Of a stretch of DNA of 64,000 nucleotides, positions 40,421 to 51,004 are shown piece after piece. The first letter of the stretch is position 1, and every line of letters starts with the position of its first letter. Origin of the DNA: Acetivibrio straminisolvens JCM 21531 (lineage in GTDB: Bacteria; Bacillota; Clostridia; Acetivibrionales; Acetivibrionaceae). Position numbers and translations under genes: made by a program. The notes under the pieces were generated by a model, which searched no databases, had not been told where the DNA came from, and was given only the letters and a program-made list of their open reading frames with translations. The stretch spans positions 1 to 64,000 of the forward strand of contig NZ_BAVR01000013.1 in assembly GCF_000521465.1 (NCBI RefSeq). The letters are read 5' to 3'.

Positions 40421-40461
40421 AGGGGTTTAAGCAGCTTCTTAACTGGAGGAGAACAATTATT

Positions 40462-42655
40462 ATGACAAAAGACAAGGATAGGGGCAATAACGGCAGTAAA
40501 AAATATTTTTCAAGAGTAAGCGCATTCAGAGGTTTTTTATTGCTGTTGTGACAATTATTCTTGCATATCTTATCGTCTCAAACGGTGCAACTCCGAAAAA
40601 ATACAGAGTTGTTTTAGGTACAATATCGGGATATGACATCCTTTCTCCAAGAGACATAGTAAACACTATAAAGACTGAGGAGAATGCAAGAAAAGCCGCT
40701 TCGGAAGTTTTACCGGTTATAAAGGATATACCGAATGCGCCTATAGAAGTAATAAATGTCCTTGATAAGTTGTTTTTCCTGATTGATGAGGCCCAAAACT
40801 CTTACAAGTTGAGGATTGATTCAATCTCCGGCAGCCGCCGCTATGAAGAGCTTACTTCAAATGCGCTAAGTGAGGCAAAGGCAGCATTTGTAAAGGACAT
40901 AGGTGAGCTTGGCATAAAACTTGAAGATGCCAGGTAGATTATCTTATATCAAAAGCAAGTGAAGAGGATATAAATAGTTTTGAGGCTTTAGTTCGCAGTC
41001 ATGTCAGCGATATAATGAAAAAGGATATAACTGAGGACAATCTAAAAGAGAGGATAAATGAGCTAAAAGACGGCATTTTTAATAGCGAAATAAAATATGA
41101 GCTGAAGAATGTAGCCTTACAGTCGCGGATTTTATTCTAAAGCCCAACAGGACTATTGATGATGAGCTTACAAAGGCAAGGAAAGATGCTGCATATAACG
41201 ACCCTAGAAATATTGAGACAATTAAAAAGGGTCAGAGGATTTTAAGTGTCGGTGAGAGAGTGACAGAGGACAAGCTTAAGGTATTGGAGGAACTGAATCT
41301 TCTTGAAACCACGAGCAGGTTTGACTTTTCTTTTGCCGGAGGAATACTGGTTATTCTGATTCTTTTGTCCTTGCTTTTGATTTTGTATATGCATAACTTT
41401 TGCAAAAAAGTATATTACAACAGAACCGATTTGATTCTGTTGTCCGTTGTTATTCTTATGATGCTTCTTATCGCAAGAGGGGCTTATGAGTATTCCTCTT
41501 TGATTATACCTGTATTTATAGCAACAATGCTTATATCTATTTTGCTTGACTTAAGGCTTGCCATCGTGGTCAATGTTGTTTTGACCATAGCAATATCCTT
41601 AATGATAAATTACGATTTCAAGTTTGTCTATATGGCCCTTATATCCGGGACCTTTTCTGCTTTCATAGTATCAAAGGCAAATCAAAGAAACAGGCTTTCT
41701 TTGGCCGGAATTGTTGTTTCGGTAATCAATGTGCTGTTAGTGGCTGCCATAGATATTATGTATAAGGCAGGATGGGAGACAATACTTAGAGAATGTACCT
41801 GGTTTTTGTGAACGGAATAATGTCAATGGTAATTACAATCGGGGTTCTGCCATTTCTTGAAAGTACATTTAATATAATTACGCCTTTGAGACTTTTGGAG
41901 TTTGCCAATCCCAATCAACCCCTTTTAAAAAGGCTGCTTATGGAAGCACCTGGGACATATCATCACAGTCTGATGGTGGGTAACCTTGCGGAGGCAGGTA
42001 CCGAAGCTATCGGGGGAAATGCTCTGCTTGCAAGAGTTGGAGCATATTTTCACGATATCGGAAAGCTTAAAAAGCCCAATTTCTTTATTGAGAATCAAAT
42101 GAACGGCAATCCCCACGACATGATGACTGCAAACTTAAGTGCCCTTATTATTACATCTCATATCCATGACGGCAATGAGATGGCGAAAAAATACAAAATA
42201 CCGCTTCCGATAAGGGATATAATTTTACAACATCATGGGACTACTCTTGTGGCATATTTTTATCATAAGCCAAAATGGCCGAAAACTCGGAGAATGTTGA
42301 AGAAAAAAATTTCAGATATGATGGAATAAAGCCCATGACAAAAGAGGCTGCGGTGGTTATGCTGGCAGATTCTGTTGAAGCTGCTGTAAGGTCTATGCCC
42401 GACAAGACGGAAGGAAAGATTGAAGGTCTTATAAGAAAAATAATAAAGGACAAGCTGGATGACGGACAGCTTGACAATTGCAATCTTACATTAAAAGACC
42501 TTGATAATATTGCAAAAGCATTTATGAAGGTTTTTAGCGGGGTATTTCATGCAAGAGAGGAGTATCCCGATATAAAGAAAGAAGGCGGCGGGGAAGAAGT
42601 TCATAATGATAAAGAGTTGGAGCATGAAAACTTGGAATCGGAGTCTTTGAAATAA
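40462..42655 (+). CDS. pgpH: PgpH-like 7TM-HD cyclic-di-AMP phosphodiesterase (five frame breaks)
   Basis: Membrane HD-family phosphodiesterase of about 732 aa that degrades c-di-AMP in relatives. Order: first membrane helix (GFFIAVVTIILAYLIV), a long extracellular 7TMR-HDED region, a block of membrane helices (about residues 290-470), then the cytosolic HD domain with HHSLMVGNLAEAG, YFHDIGK and HHGTT. The frame is broken five times, each by one missing base: 40533-40538, about 40932, about 41119, 41791-41793 and about 42270. Each repair restores family-like sequence (for example RGFFIAVVTII and LREMYLVFVNG). ATG 40462 follows GGAGG. The tail after the HD domain is acidic. Confidence 0.88.
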
Positions 42656-42739
42656 GCATTTTTAATAGGAAATTTGGAAAAACTCTTAAAAATAAAAGAC
42701 TAAAATGGATTTAGAAAGAGATTTAAGGGGAGAAAATAT

Positions 42740-43227
42740 ATGGAAATATTTATTGAAAACATACAGGATGAGATTGAAGTTACCGATGAAATGCTTGAGC
42801 TGATGAAAAAAGCTGTAAAAGCATGTCTTGAACATGAAAAGTTTGAGCATCCTTATGAAATAAGTATAATTCTTACGGACAATGAAAAAATAAGAGAGGT
42901 CAACAGCGAGCAAAGAAATATTGACAAACCGACGGATGTTTTGTCATTTCCTATTGTAGATATGTATGAAGGAGTGATAAAATCAAGTCAGGGCGATTTT
43001 GACATGGATGAAGGACGGATTATTTTAGGTGACATATTGATTTCTTTGGAAAAGGCAAAAGAGCAATCCGTTGAATATGGGCATTCTTTTGAAAGGGAGC
43101 TGATATTCCTGTTGGTTCACGGTGTTTTCCACCTTTTGGGTTATGACCACGATATTCCCGAAAGGGAGAAAAAATGTTTGAAAAACAGGAGATCATTCTT
43201 AAAAGCTTAAACCTTGAGAGGCATTAA
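42740..43227 (+). CDS. ybeY: Endoribonuclease YbeY (frameshifted near 43170)
   Basis: Zinc-dependent endoribonuclease for 16S rRNA maturation and ribosome quality control, about 162 aa. The metal motif HGVFHLLGYDHD is intact. One A is missing from the A6 run at 43169-43174; repair gives EKKMFEKQEIILKSLNLERH and moves the stop to 43225-43227. ATG 42740 follows AAGGGGAG. The usual diacylglycerol kinase gene between ybeY and cdd is absent. Confidence 0.93.
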
Positions 43228-43342
43228 CAGGCTTTAAAAATATTATAAACTTTGGTAATTGGATAATAAAATATTGCCGATAAATTAAAAACTGGATAGA
43301 ATATCAATTTGAGTAGCAATAATGTATTTTGGAGGCAGAAAA

Positions 43343-43729
43343 ATGGATGACAGAGAGCTTTTGGCTATAGCTGAAAATATAAAAAAGAACTCCTATTCTC
43401 CTTATTCCAATTTCAGGGTGGGGGCTGCCGTACTTACTCAAAGCGGTAAAACTTTTGCGGGAGTGAATGTGGAAAACGCAAGCTTTGGTGCCACCATCTG
43501 TGCGGAGAGAACTGCTGTTTTTAAGGCAGTATCCGAAGGCGAACGAAAAATAGTGGCTGTAGCCATAACGAGTGACAGTGACGAGTACACTTTTCCGTGC
43601 GGTATATGCAGGCAGGTGCTCAGAGAATTCGGTGATGACGGTACTCGAGTAATATGCGGCAATAAAAGCGGAGAATTCAAGGTTTTTAAGCTCGGAGAGC
43701 TTTTACCTAATGCTTTTTTCAAATTCTAA
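43343..43729 (+). CDS. cdd: Cytidine deaminase
   Basis: Zinc enzyme that converts cytidine and deoxycytidine to uridine forms in pyrimidine salvage. It is 128 aa, the usual tetrameric type. CAERTAVF supplies the first zinc Cys and catalytic Glu, and PCGICRQ supplies the other two Cys. ATG 43343 is chosen because TTGGAGG is at 43330-43336. It lies in the conserved ybeY-cdd-era run. Confidence 0.96.
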   Translation: MDDRELLAIAENIKKNSYSPYSNFRVGAAVLTQSGKTFAGVNVENASFGATICAERTAVFKAVSEGERKIVAVAITSDSDEYTFPCGICRQVLREFGDDGTRVICGNKSGEFKVFKLGELLPNAFFKF

Positions 43730-43754
43730 TATTTTTTGACCGGAGGGTGAGTAT

Positions 43755-44642
43755 ATGGCTTTTAAATCAGGCTTTGTCTCAATAGTGGGCAGGCCCAACG
43801 TAGGTAAGTCTACTTTGCTTAACAAATTTACTGGAGAGAAGATTGCAATTATGTCGGACAAGCCCCAGACAACCAGAAACACTATACGGGCAATAGACAC
43901 AGGGAGGATTATCAGATAATATATATTGATACTCCCGGTATACATAAGCCGAAAACAAAGTTGGGGGATTTCATGGTTAATATCGCCAAAGATTCCCTGA
44001 ACGAGGTGGATTTGGTGTTGTTTTTGGTTGAAGCATTGGATAAGGAGCCGGGACCGGGGGATTTATATATTATAGAACAGCTTAAAAAGGTAAAGACACC
44101 GGTATTTTGCTTGATAAATAAAATTGACCTTGTGGAAAAGGACCAAATACTGCCCACAATAGCAGCCTATAAGGAAACTATGGACTTTTCCCAGATAATA
44201 CCTATTTCTGCTCTTGAAGATAAAAGCGTGGATATCGTTAAAGAAGAAATCAAAAAGGTTTTGCCGGAGGGACCAAAATATTTTCCTGAAGATATGATAA
44301 CCGACCAGCCAGAAAAAGTAATAGCGGCAGAACTTATAAGAGAGAAGATACTGGGACTATTGAGTGATGAAGTGCCCCATGCGTCGGTGTTGAGGTTATA
44401 ACTTCAAGAAAGAGGATAAGGACATTTTGGATATTCAGGCCAATATTTACTGCGAAAAGGACAGTCATAAAGGGATTCTGATTGGCAAAGGAGGTAAAAT
44501 GCTAAAGAACATAGGCAGCCTATCCAGAGCGGAAATAGAAAGACTTTTTGCCACAAAAGTATTTTTGGAACTGTGGGTTAAAGTAAAGCCTGATTGGCGG
44601 AATAATGAGTTTATGCTAAAGATGCTGGGGTACAAGAAATAG
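43755..44642 (+). CDS. era: GTPase Era (two frame breaks)
   Basis: Essential GTPase that binds 16S rRNA and helps assemble the 30S subunit, about 296 aa. G1 [10 protein letters not shown]3 [10 protein letters not shown]4 NKID and the C-terminal KH domain ([11 protein letters not shown]) are all present. Single-base losses lie near 43904 (repair gives [14 protein letters not shown]) and near 44380 (repair gives EVPHGVGVEVITFKK). ATG 43755 follows GGAGGGTGAG. As era is needed for growth in most bacteria, the breaks argue for sequence error. Confidence 0.94.
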
Positions 44643-44791
44643 ATGCCTGAAACTCTTGTGTAAAGCAGCATTCAAGCTGTTACATAAGTGTGGTTCCCGG
44701 GTAGAAATTATATGATAAATTTTCAAAGTATACAAATAAATTTTTAGTGTAACCTAATTATTATCAAGAAATAATAAGGGGGAATGCATTT

Positions 44792-44935
44792 ATGTTGAAA
44801 GAGTTTGCATGGAAGGCTTTTGAAAATACAGGAGATATTACAACATATATGTTTTTTAAAGAAATAGAAGAAAAAGCTAAAGCTGTAAGAGAGACCGAGA
44901 TAGCAAGGGATGAGGTTGCAAGTACTCATCATTAG
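44792..44935 (+). CDS. yqzL: YqzL-like small protein
   Basis: A 47 aa protein beginning MLKEFAWKAFENTGDITTYMFFKEIEE, matching the YqzL family (pattern F-W-K-x-F-x-x-T-G-x-I-x-x-Y-x-x-F-K-E). It lies between era and recO exactly as in B. subtilis. AAGGGGG at 44777-44783 is its ribosome site. The function is unknown. Confidence 0.88.
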   Translation: MLKEFAWKAFENTGDITTYMFFKEIEEKAKAVRETEIARDEVASTHH

Positions 44936-44948
44936 AGGGATATAGAGA

Positions 44949-45694
44949 ATGAGTTATTTAAAAACATCAGGAATAGTTATAAAAGAAGTTAATACAGGAG
45001 AAGCTGACAGGATAATAACTATATTTTCTAAAAACAAGGGAAAGATGTCTGCTTTAGCAAAAGGTGCAAGGAGACCGAAAAGTCACCTGGTTGCAGGGAC
45101 ACAGTTGTTGTGCTATAGTGAATTCGTGCTTTTTAAAGGTAAGGATATGTATTCTGTCAATAGTTGTGATGTTATAGAGTCATTTTATGATATTCGAAAC
45201 GATCTTACAAGGTTGACATATGCAGCCCATATGATAGATATAGTAAATGACGTTATTTTGGAGAATCAGCTGCAAGCAGGTTGCTGCAGCTTTTTTTAAA
45301 CTCATTGCATATGCTTTCGAAAACGGATAAGTCCCCGTTGCAAATAGTAAGAATATTCGAGTTAAGACTTCTTTCGATGATTGGATATGCACCATGGGTG
45401 AGTAGCTGCACTGAGTGCGGAAGCACCGTCTTTGACAGTATGTGTTTCAGCTTTTTAAAGTGCGGTTTTTTATGTACCAAGTGCGGGGAAAAGGATAAAG
45501 GAGCATTAAGGATATCAGAAGGTGCTGCAAAAGCATTAAATTATATAGTGCACAGTAAAATGAACGCTTTGTTCAGTTTCGAGGTATCCGGAAATGTTTT
45601 GGAGGAACTTGGCAGAGTGTCGCAAAGATATATGAGGGATAGACTGGAGAAGAATTACAACAAGCTGGATTTTATTAAGACCTTGACAGTGTAA
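44949..45694 (+). CDS. recO: DNA repair protein RecO (frameshifted near 45270)
   Basis: Recombination mediator that anneals DNA and loads RecA with RecR, about 249 aa. The N-terminal OB fold starts SYLKTSGIVIKEVNTGEADRI. The C-terminal part carries the zinc four-Cys cluster CTECGST and CTKCGEK. A missing base near 45270 breaks the frame; repair gives ENQPASRLLQLFLNSLHML. It lies 13 bases after yqzL, so both are cotranscribed. A minus-strand riboswitch points toward its 3' end. Confidence 0.92.
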
Positions 45695-46273
45695 AGTGTA
45701 AAAAAAAGGGCGGTATAAGGAAATATCTTATGACCTATTTCCTATTAAAATTTATTTTAAAGAGATTAAACAGGACTTTTAATGGCAGCCTGGCAATCAT
45801 AGCTTTAAATTATTAATTTAAAACGTTAGACCCACGGCTTTGCGTCATCACCTTTCAGTGATTTTGCCCTGTTTCATAAGTCACAGTTTATATCTCCTTA
45901 TACCTTTTTCGGGAGGAAATATTGAACTATATATTTATTATAACACAGCATTTATAAAAAATAAAGAGGCATTCGAGTACTATTTTACGATTTTCTTATA
46001 AAATATTACTATTCTTAAAAAATTCAATAATAGTCTGTAATTTAAAAGTAAATAATGATATAATTAAACTATGAAGATTTTTCTGTCATTATTTATCCCA
46101 AGTGTTTTAATAGTTTTTGGTTTATTGTGAAATAAACATTCTATGAGGTTTTATTTCTTTAAGTCTGTTTTGGGGAAAATGGGTGTAAAGTTTATTTATC
46201 ATAAGTCTGAAATTGTAATTCTTGATGGTAGTTATTATTGACGTTTGGAATTCAACTCGGAAGGAGTGGAAAT
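45695..46273. other. Intergenic region between recO and the PilZ gene
   Basis: About 580 bases without a protein gene. The left half contains the minus-strand c-di-GMP-I riboswitch (45785-45885) and an inverted repeat GGAAATA/TATTTCC at about 45720-45745. The right half is AT-rich and must hold the PilZ promoter; I cannot place it with confidence. Confidence 0.6.
45785..45885 (-). ncRNA. Cyclic-di-GMP-I (GEMM) riboswitch
   Basis: Read on the minus strand: AAACAGGGCAAAA, a stem ATCACTGAAAGGTGAT with the GAAA tetraloop, GACGCAAAGCCGTGGGTCTAA, and later GCTATGATTGCCAGGCTGCC. These are the conserved blocks of the c-di-GMP-I aptamer in the right order. It points leftward, toward the 3' end of recO on the opposite strand, so no sense gene follows in the window. 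A TTATAATAA box at about 45943-45951 (minus) could be its promoter -10. Confidence 0.85.
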
Positions 46274-46936
46274 ATGACAAAGTATAATCTGGATGGGGGT
46301 ACCGGACTGTTTAACGTCTTAGGAATCAGAAGTCATACAAAAGTCATTAAGCCAGGTTCTGGAGTTGACATAAAACATTTTAAAATGTTTGAATACATAA
46401 ATGCCGAAGTTCTTGCAAAAAAAGACGATACAATAAAGGTAGAAGCAAAGGATATTGTGAAAGAGACCCTTTTCTTTCCCGGTGATCACGTTGTCGTAAA
46501 CTATTCCAATACCAATGAACTTTATGTAATGGATGGAAGTATTAACTACGTTTATAATATAAATCCTCTGCTTGTTGATGTGAAGATAAACAAAGTTGAA
46601 AAATTAAATGATTTGAGAAAGCATGAGAGATTTTATGTAAGCCTTATGGCCAATATCAGAGTATACGGTACTTCCAAGCTTGTTTTTGCCGTTGTCAAAA
46701 ACATGAGCTCCGGAGGCATAAAGATAAATTGCAACGATCAGCTTACGACGGAAGATGTTCTTGAGGTGGAAATTTTACTGGACAGGACGAACAAACTTGT
46801 TTTCAGTGGAGCAGTAGTGAGGAAAAACAAGGTGAGGGATTATTTTGAATACGGTATTGAGATAAGGGGTATATCGGAGAATAACTTAAAATGCCTTTAT
46901 CACTACTTAAAATGGCTCGATTCGGATTATAGATAA
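46274..46936 (+). CDS. PilZ domain protein
   Basis: A 220 aa cytosolic c-di-GMP receptor-type protein. An N-terminal YcgR-N-like beta domain spans roughly residues 1-105. The PilZ domain follows, with the binding motifs RKHERF (RxxxR) and NMSSGG (D/N-x-S-x-x-G). ATG 46274 is chosen because AAGGAGTGG lies at 46261-46269. It is monocistronic, with a strong terminator. In relatives such proteins tune motility or pilus activity; its divergent neighbour is a c-di-GMP riboswitch. Confidence 0.9.
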   Translation: MTKYNLDGGTGLFNVLGIRSHTKVIKPGSGVDIKHFKMFEYINAEVLAKKDDTIKVEAKDIVKETLFFPGDHVVVNYSNTNELYVMDGSINYVYNINPLLVDVKINKVEKLNDLRKHERFYVSLMANIRVYGTSKLVFAVVKNMSSGGIKINCNDQLTTEDVLEVEILLDRTNKLVFSGAVVRKNKVRDYFEYGIEIRGISENNLKCLYHYLKWLDSDYR

Positions 46937-46956
46937 TTTTTCATATGAGGAAATCG

Positions 46957-46986
46957 GTCTTTCCGGTTTTACGGAAGGACTTTTTT
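46957..46986 (+). terminator. Terminator after the PilZ gene
   Basis: GTCTTTCCG (46957-46965) pairs with CGGAAGGAC (46972-46980), followed by six T. Confidence 0.92.
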
Positions 46987-47139
46987 ATATGCAATTTTTT
47001 AATATTTCTTTTAAAATTGCAGATTTTATTGGTTAAACTATATATTGTATGTTAGAATATTCTAAAGTGTAAGTCTTAATGATGAACTGAAGTGTTATAA
47101 AATACAGTAAGTTAAATGAGACTAAGGAAAGGAATTGAG

Positions 47140-48303
47140 ATGAGCAGGGAAATTTATCTTGACAACAGTGCCACTACAAGGCCGTATGATGAGGTTATAG
47201 AGTTTGTAACTCATATAAGCATGAATGTTTACGGCAATCCTTCTTCACTACATACCAAAGGGATTGAAGCCGAACGAATGGTGAGAAACGCGAGGGAGAT
47301 TGTTGCAAAATCTTTGGGAGTATCAAGGGATGAGATTTATTTTACGTCCGGCGGAACCGAAGCCAATAATCTTGCTATTTCCGGATATCTTTATGCAAAT
47401 CCCCGAAAGGGAAAGCATATTATTACCACAAAGATTGAGCATCCTTCCGTTATGGAAGTATATAACAACTTATCCCAATACGGATACAAAGTTGATTTTA
47501 TAGATGTTGACAAAAACGGTATAGTGATTGTTGATGATTTGCGAAAAAAAATAAATGAAGAGACTTCTTTGATAAGTGTAATTTATATTAATAATGAGAC
47601 TGGTGCGGTTCAGCCTGTTGAAGAGATCGCAGAGATAAAAAACAGTTTAAACAGGGATATAGTGCTGCATGTGGATGCGGTTCAGGCATACGGAAAGATA
47701 AAAATTGCTCCCAAAAAACAGGGAATTGATATTTTGACCATGAGCTCCCACAAGATTCACGGACCTAAGGGTGTAGGGGCTTTATACGCCAGCCGTGACA
47801 TAAAACTAAAACCGGTTATCTTTGGCGGAGGGCAGGAGAGCCAGTTGAGATCCGGTACTGAAAATGTTCCGGGAATCTGTGGTTTTGGGGCTGCGGTTGA
47901 TATAACCTTTAGGACAATAGAGGAAAGTGCCGGGCGCTGTGAGAATTTAAAAGCATTGCTTTTAGACATGCTGAAGAGAGAGGTTGAGGATGTGGTTGTG
48001 ATATCTCCCGAAGGAGCATCGCCTTATATTCTGAATGTCTCTTTTTTGAATGTCCGTGCAGAGGTGCTGCTTCACCATTTGGAGACAAAGAATATATTTG
48101 TGTCAACAGGTGCAGCCTGCTCTTCCAGAAAGCAGGTTTTAAGCCATGTGCTAAAAGCAATGGGAATTAAGCCTGAAATAATTGAAGGGGCGATTAGGTT
48201 CAGCTTTTCGTCCTTCAACACCGAAGAGGATATAATAAAGACCGTGGAGGCTATTAAAGATATTTTGCCGAAAATTAGAATAAAACGTGGAGGAAGAAAA
48301 TGA
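47140..48303 (+). CDS. NifS-type cysteine desulfurase
   Basis: PLP enzyme that removes sulfur from cysteine, 387 aa. The PLP lysine is in SSHKIHGPKG, the catalytic Cys in TGAACSSRK, and the start IYLDNSATTRP is typical. ATG 47140 is chosen over 47116 because AAAGGA lies just upstream. Its stop overlaps the thiI start (ATGA), so sulfur is probably passed to ThiI for tRNA 4-thiouridine (and possibly thiamine), as with the NifZ-ThiI pair in Bacillus. Confidence 0.95.
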   Translation: MSREIYLDNSATTRPYDEVIEFVTHISMNVYGNPSSLHTKGIEAERMVRNAREIVAKSLGVSRDEIYFTSGGTEANNLAISGYLYANPRKGKHIITTKIEHPSVMEVYNNLSQYGYKVDFIDVDKNGIVIVDDLRKKINEETSLISVIYINNETGAVQPVEEIAEIKNSLNRDIVLHVDAVQAYGKIKIAPKKQGIDILTMSSHKIHGPKGVGALYASRDIKLKPVIFGGGQESQLRSGTENVPGICGFGAAVDITFRTIEESAGRCENLKALLLDMLKREVEDVVVISPEGASPYILNVSFLNVRAEVLLHHLETKNIFVSTGAACSSRKQVLSHVLKAMGIKPEIIEGAIRFSFSSFNTEEDIIKTVEAIKDILPKIRIKRGGRK

Positions 48304-49478
48304 AGAAGGTTATTTTGGTAAGATATGGTGAAATACTTTTGAAAGGCTTGAACAGGCCTATATTTGAGAGTAAGCTCGTAAGTAACATAAAAAGGGCTAT
48401 TCACAAGCTGGGCAAGGTGTCTATTACCAGATCGCAAGCAAGGATATATATTGAGCCTGAGGAAGAAAATTATGATTTTGATGAAGCTTTAAAGCTCTTA
48501 TCAAAGGTTTTCGGAATCGTATCCGTAAGTCCGGTGTGGAAGATAGATTCGGATTTTGAAGTTATAAAAGAGTATTCTGTAATCATGGTGAAGGATCTCA
48601 TAAAGCGGGAAGGATATAAAACCTTTAAAGTTGAGACAAAGAGGGGAAATAAGCGTTTTCCCATGGATTCGCCCGAGATAAGCAGGGAATTGGGAGGACA
48701 TATTTTGAGAAATATTCCCAGACTCAGTGTTGATGTGAAAAAACCAGATTTTATTTTGTATGTGGAAGTAAGGGAGTTTACGTATATTTATTCGGAGATA
48801 ATACCGGCGGTTTGCGGAATGCCCCTTGGCTGCAACGGAAAGGCAATGCTTTTGCTTTCGGGAGGTATTGATAGTCCTGTGGCCGGCTGGATGATAGGAA
48901 AAAGGGGTGTTGAAATAGAGGCAGTGCATTTTTACAGTTATCCTTACACTAGCGAAAGGGCAAAAGAGAAGGTTATTGAACTGGCAAAAATTCTTGCTTC
49001 ATACTGCCAAAAAATAAATCTTCATATTGTACCTTTTACCGATATACAGTTGGAGATAAATGAAAAATGCCCCCATGAAGAATTGACAATAATTATGAGA
49101 AGAGCGATGATGAAAATAGCCGAAATAATTGCCAAAAAGACAGGGGCTCTGGCTCTTGTGACCGGAGAGAGTGTCGGACAGGTTGCAAGTCAGACAATGC
49201 AAAGTCTTGCGGTTACAAATGCAGTGGTAAGTCTCCCGGTTTTCAGGCCCCTGATAGGTATGGACAAAAATGAGGTCATAGATATTGCCAGAAAAATCGG
49301 CACTTTTGAGACATCGATTCTTCCTTATGAGGATTGCTGCACGGTTTTTGTTGCAAAGCATCCTACTACCAAGCCGAAGATGGAAAAAATACTTATTTCG
49401 GAAAGCAAGCTGGATATGGAAGATTTGATAAGCAAAGCAGTGGAAAATGCTGAAGTTTTGACAATAACCGGGGATTAA
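48300..49478 (+). CDS. thiI: tRNA 4-thiouridine synthetase ThiI
   Basis: ATP-dependent tRNA uridine-8 sulfurtransferase, 392 aa. An N-terminal ferredoxin-like and THUMP region (to about residue 165) precedes the PP-loop domain with SGGIDSP near residue 181. No C-terminal rhodanese domain is present; this is the short Gram-positive type, which takes sulfur from a dedicated NifS. The start overlaps the desulfurase stop. Confidence 0.95.
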   Translation: MKKVILVRYGEILLKGLNRPIFESKLVSNIKRAIHKLGKVSITRSQARIYIEPEEENYDFDEALKLLSKVFGIVSVSPVWKIDSDFEVIKEYSVIMVKDLIKREGYKTFKVETKRGNKRFPMDSPEISRELGGHILRNIPRLSVDVKKPDFILYVEVREFTYIYSEIIPAVCGMPLGCNGKAMLLLSGGIDSPVAGWMIGKRGVEIEAVHFYSYPYTSERAKEKVIELAKILASYCQKINLHIVPFTDIQLEINEKCPHEELTIIMRRAMMKIAEIIAKKTGALALVTGESVGQVASQTMQSLAVTNAVVSLPVFRPLIGMDKNEVIDIARKIGTFETSILPYEDCCTVFVAKHPTTKPKMEKILISESKLDMEDLISKAVENAEVLTITGD

Positions 49479-49589
49479 AGCAAAATTAAAAAATAAAGTT
49501 TGAAATGTATGTAATAATATATCAACAAGCAACAATATCTATATAAAGAGATGTTCGATTGAAGGATAGAATCAATTGGCATAGAAGGT

Positions 49590-50977
49590 ATGGATATGTT
49601 GCTTAATTTTTTATCAAAAAACAAAAATAAAATTTTAATCATTGCAGTAAGCAGCTTTCTGCTTATAACTTTAGCTGTTTCAATCCGTATTATGGTTGTC
49701 TTAAACAGAAAAACCTTTTACGATGGTGTCGTCATTGAAGGGATAGATGTCTCGGGGCTGAGTATTGACGAGGCAAAGGAGCAGGTAAAAAGAAAACTTG
49801 ACGGGATTGTGTATGGAAACAGTCTTTTACTAAACTACGAAGACATGTCATGGAAGATTGGACTTTCGGACATATCCTACGGCTTTCTTGTGGATGAGGC
49901 AATAGAAAGAGCCTATTCAATAGGAAGAGAGGGCGGAGTTTTTAATAGGCTTAAAACCATAAGGGGCCTAAAGTCTAATAAAAAGAATGTTCTTGCGGAA
50001 GTGGTCTTTTCGAAATCACAGCTTGAGGAGTATATTACCAGCATCAAAAAGCAAGTGGATGAAAATGCGAAGAATGCAACTGTAACCTATCAAAACGGCA
50101 AAATTGTGTTTGATAAAGAGATTATTGGACGATTTATGGAAGTTGACAAAAATGTGGATTTATTAGAAAATAAATTATTAAGGAGAGATTTATCGTCTTT
50201 TGAACTTGAAGTCAAAAAGATTTATCCGAGAGTTTTGTACAAAGATATTTCTCATATTGAGGAGGTAATTTCCTCTTTTTCTACTGTTTTTAATTTATCC
50301 AATGTTAATAGAAGTCATAATATTAAACTTGCATGCGAAAGAATCAATAATAAAATATTGCTTCCCGGTGAGATATTTTCCATGGATGCCTCTTTAGGGA
50401 CAAGAACAAAAGAAAACGGCTATAAAGATGCACCTGTTATTGTTAAAGGCCGTTTAATTGAAGGAGTCGGAGGAGGTGTATGTCAGGTTACGACTACGCT
50501 GTATGTTGCAGTGCTCAAGGCAAAGCTCGATGTGTTGAGAGGGTGAAGCATTCAATGCCTTTAGGTTATGTGGAACCCGGGCAGGATGCGACAATATCGG
50601 AAGGCTATATTGATTTTAAATTTAGGAATAACACAGACCGTGCCTGCCTTATAAGCGCGTCGGTTGTCGGAAACAAGATAGTCATAAAGCTGCTTGGAGC
50701 AAAAAGTGATTCTAAGCGTGATGTAAGGCTGAAATCTGTTGTTGTAGAGCGTATGTCTCCTCCGGCAGATGAGATAATTGTCGACAATACATTGCCTAAA
50801 GGAGCGGTCGAAGTTGAAAGAGAACCGGTACAGGGTATGAAAGTGGTGGTTTACAGGGAAACTTATGAAAGCAATAAACTAATTGAAAGAGAAAAAATAT
50901 CCGAAGATATTTACAAACCGGTACAAGGCCGCAAAAGAGTAGGCCCGAGTAACAACGATGTTGCGGAAGACGGATAA
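49590..50977 (+). CDS. VanW family protein with PG-binding_4 domain (frameshifted near 50537)
   Basis: Exported membrane-anchored protein of about 463 aa. A signal anchor (ILIIAVSSFLLITLAVSI) precedes a PG-binding_4 domain (GVVIEGIDVSGLSIDEAKEQ) and a VanW domain with GGGVCQVTTTLYVAVL. One G is missing near 50537; repair gives KLDVLERVKHSMPLGYVEPG. The C-terminal tail lacks a recognisable G5 domain. YoaR-like proteins of this kind act at the cell wall; no vancomycin-resistance genes are near. ATG 49590 follows AGAAGG. Confidence 0.88.
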
Positions 50978-51004
50978 TAAACTATAAAAAAGAGGGATGA
51001 ATTA

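Noticed and set aside
40462-42655. Programmed frameshifting in pgpH
   Set aside because: Five breaks in one gene at unrelated sites, with no slippery heptamer plus pseudoknot, fit sequencing error better.
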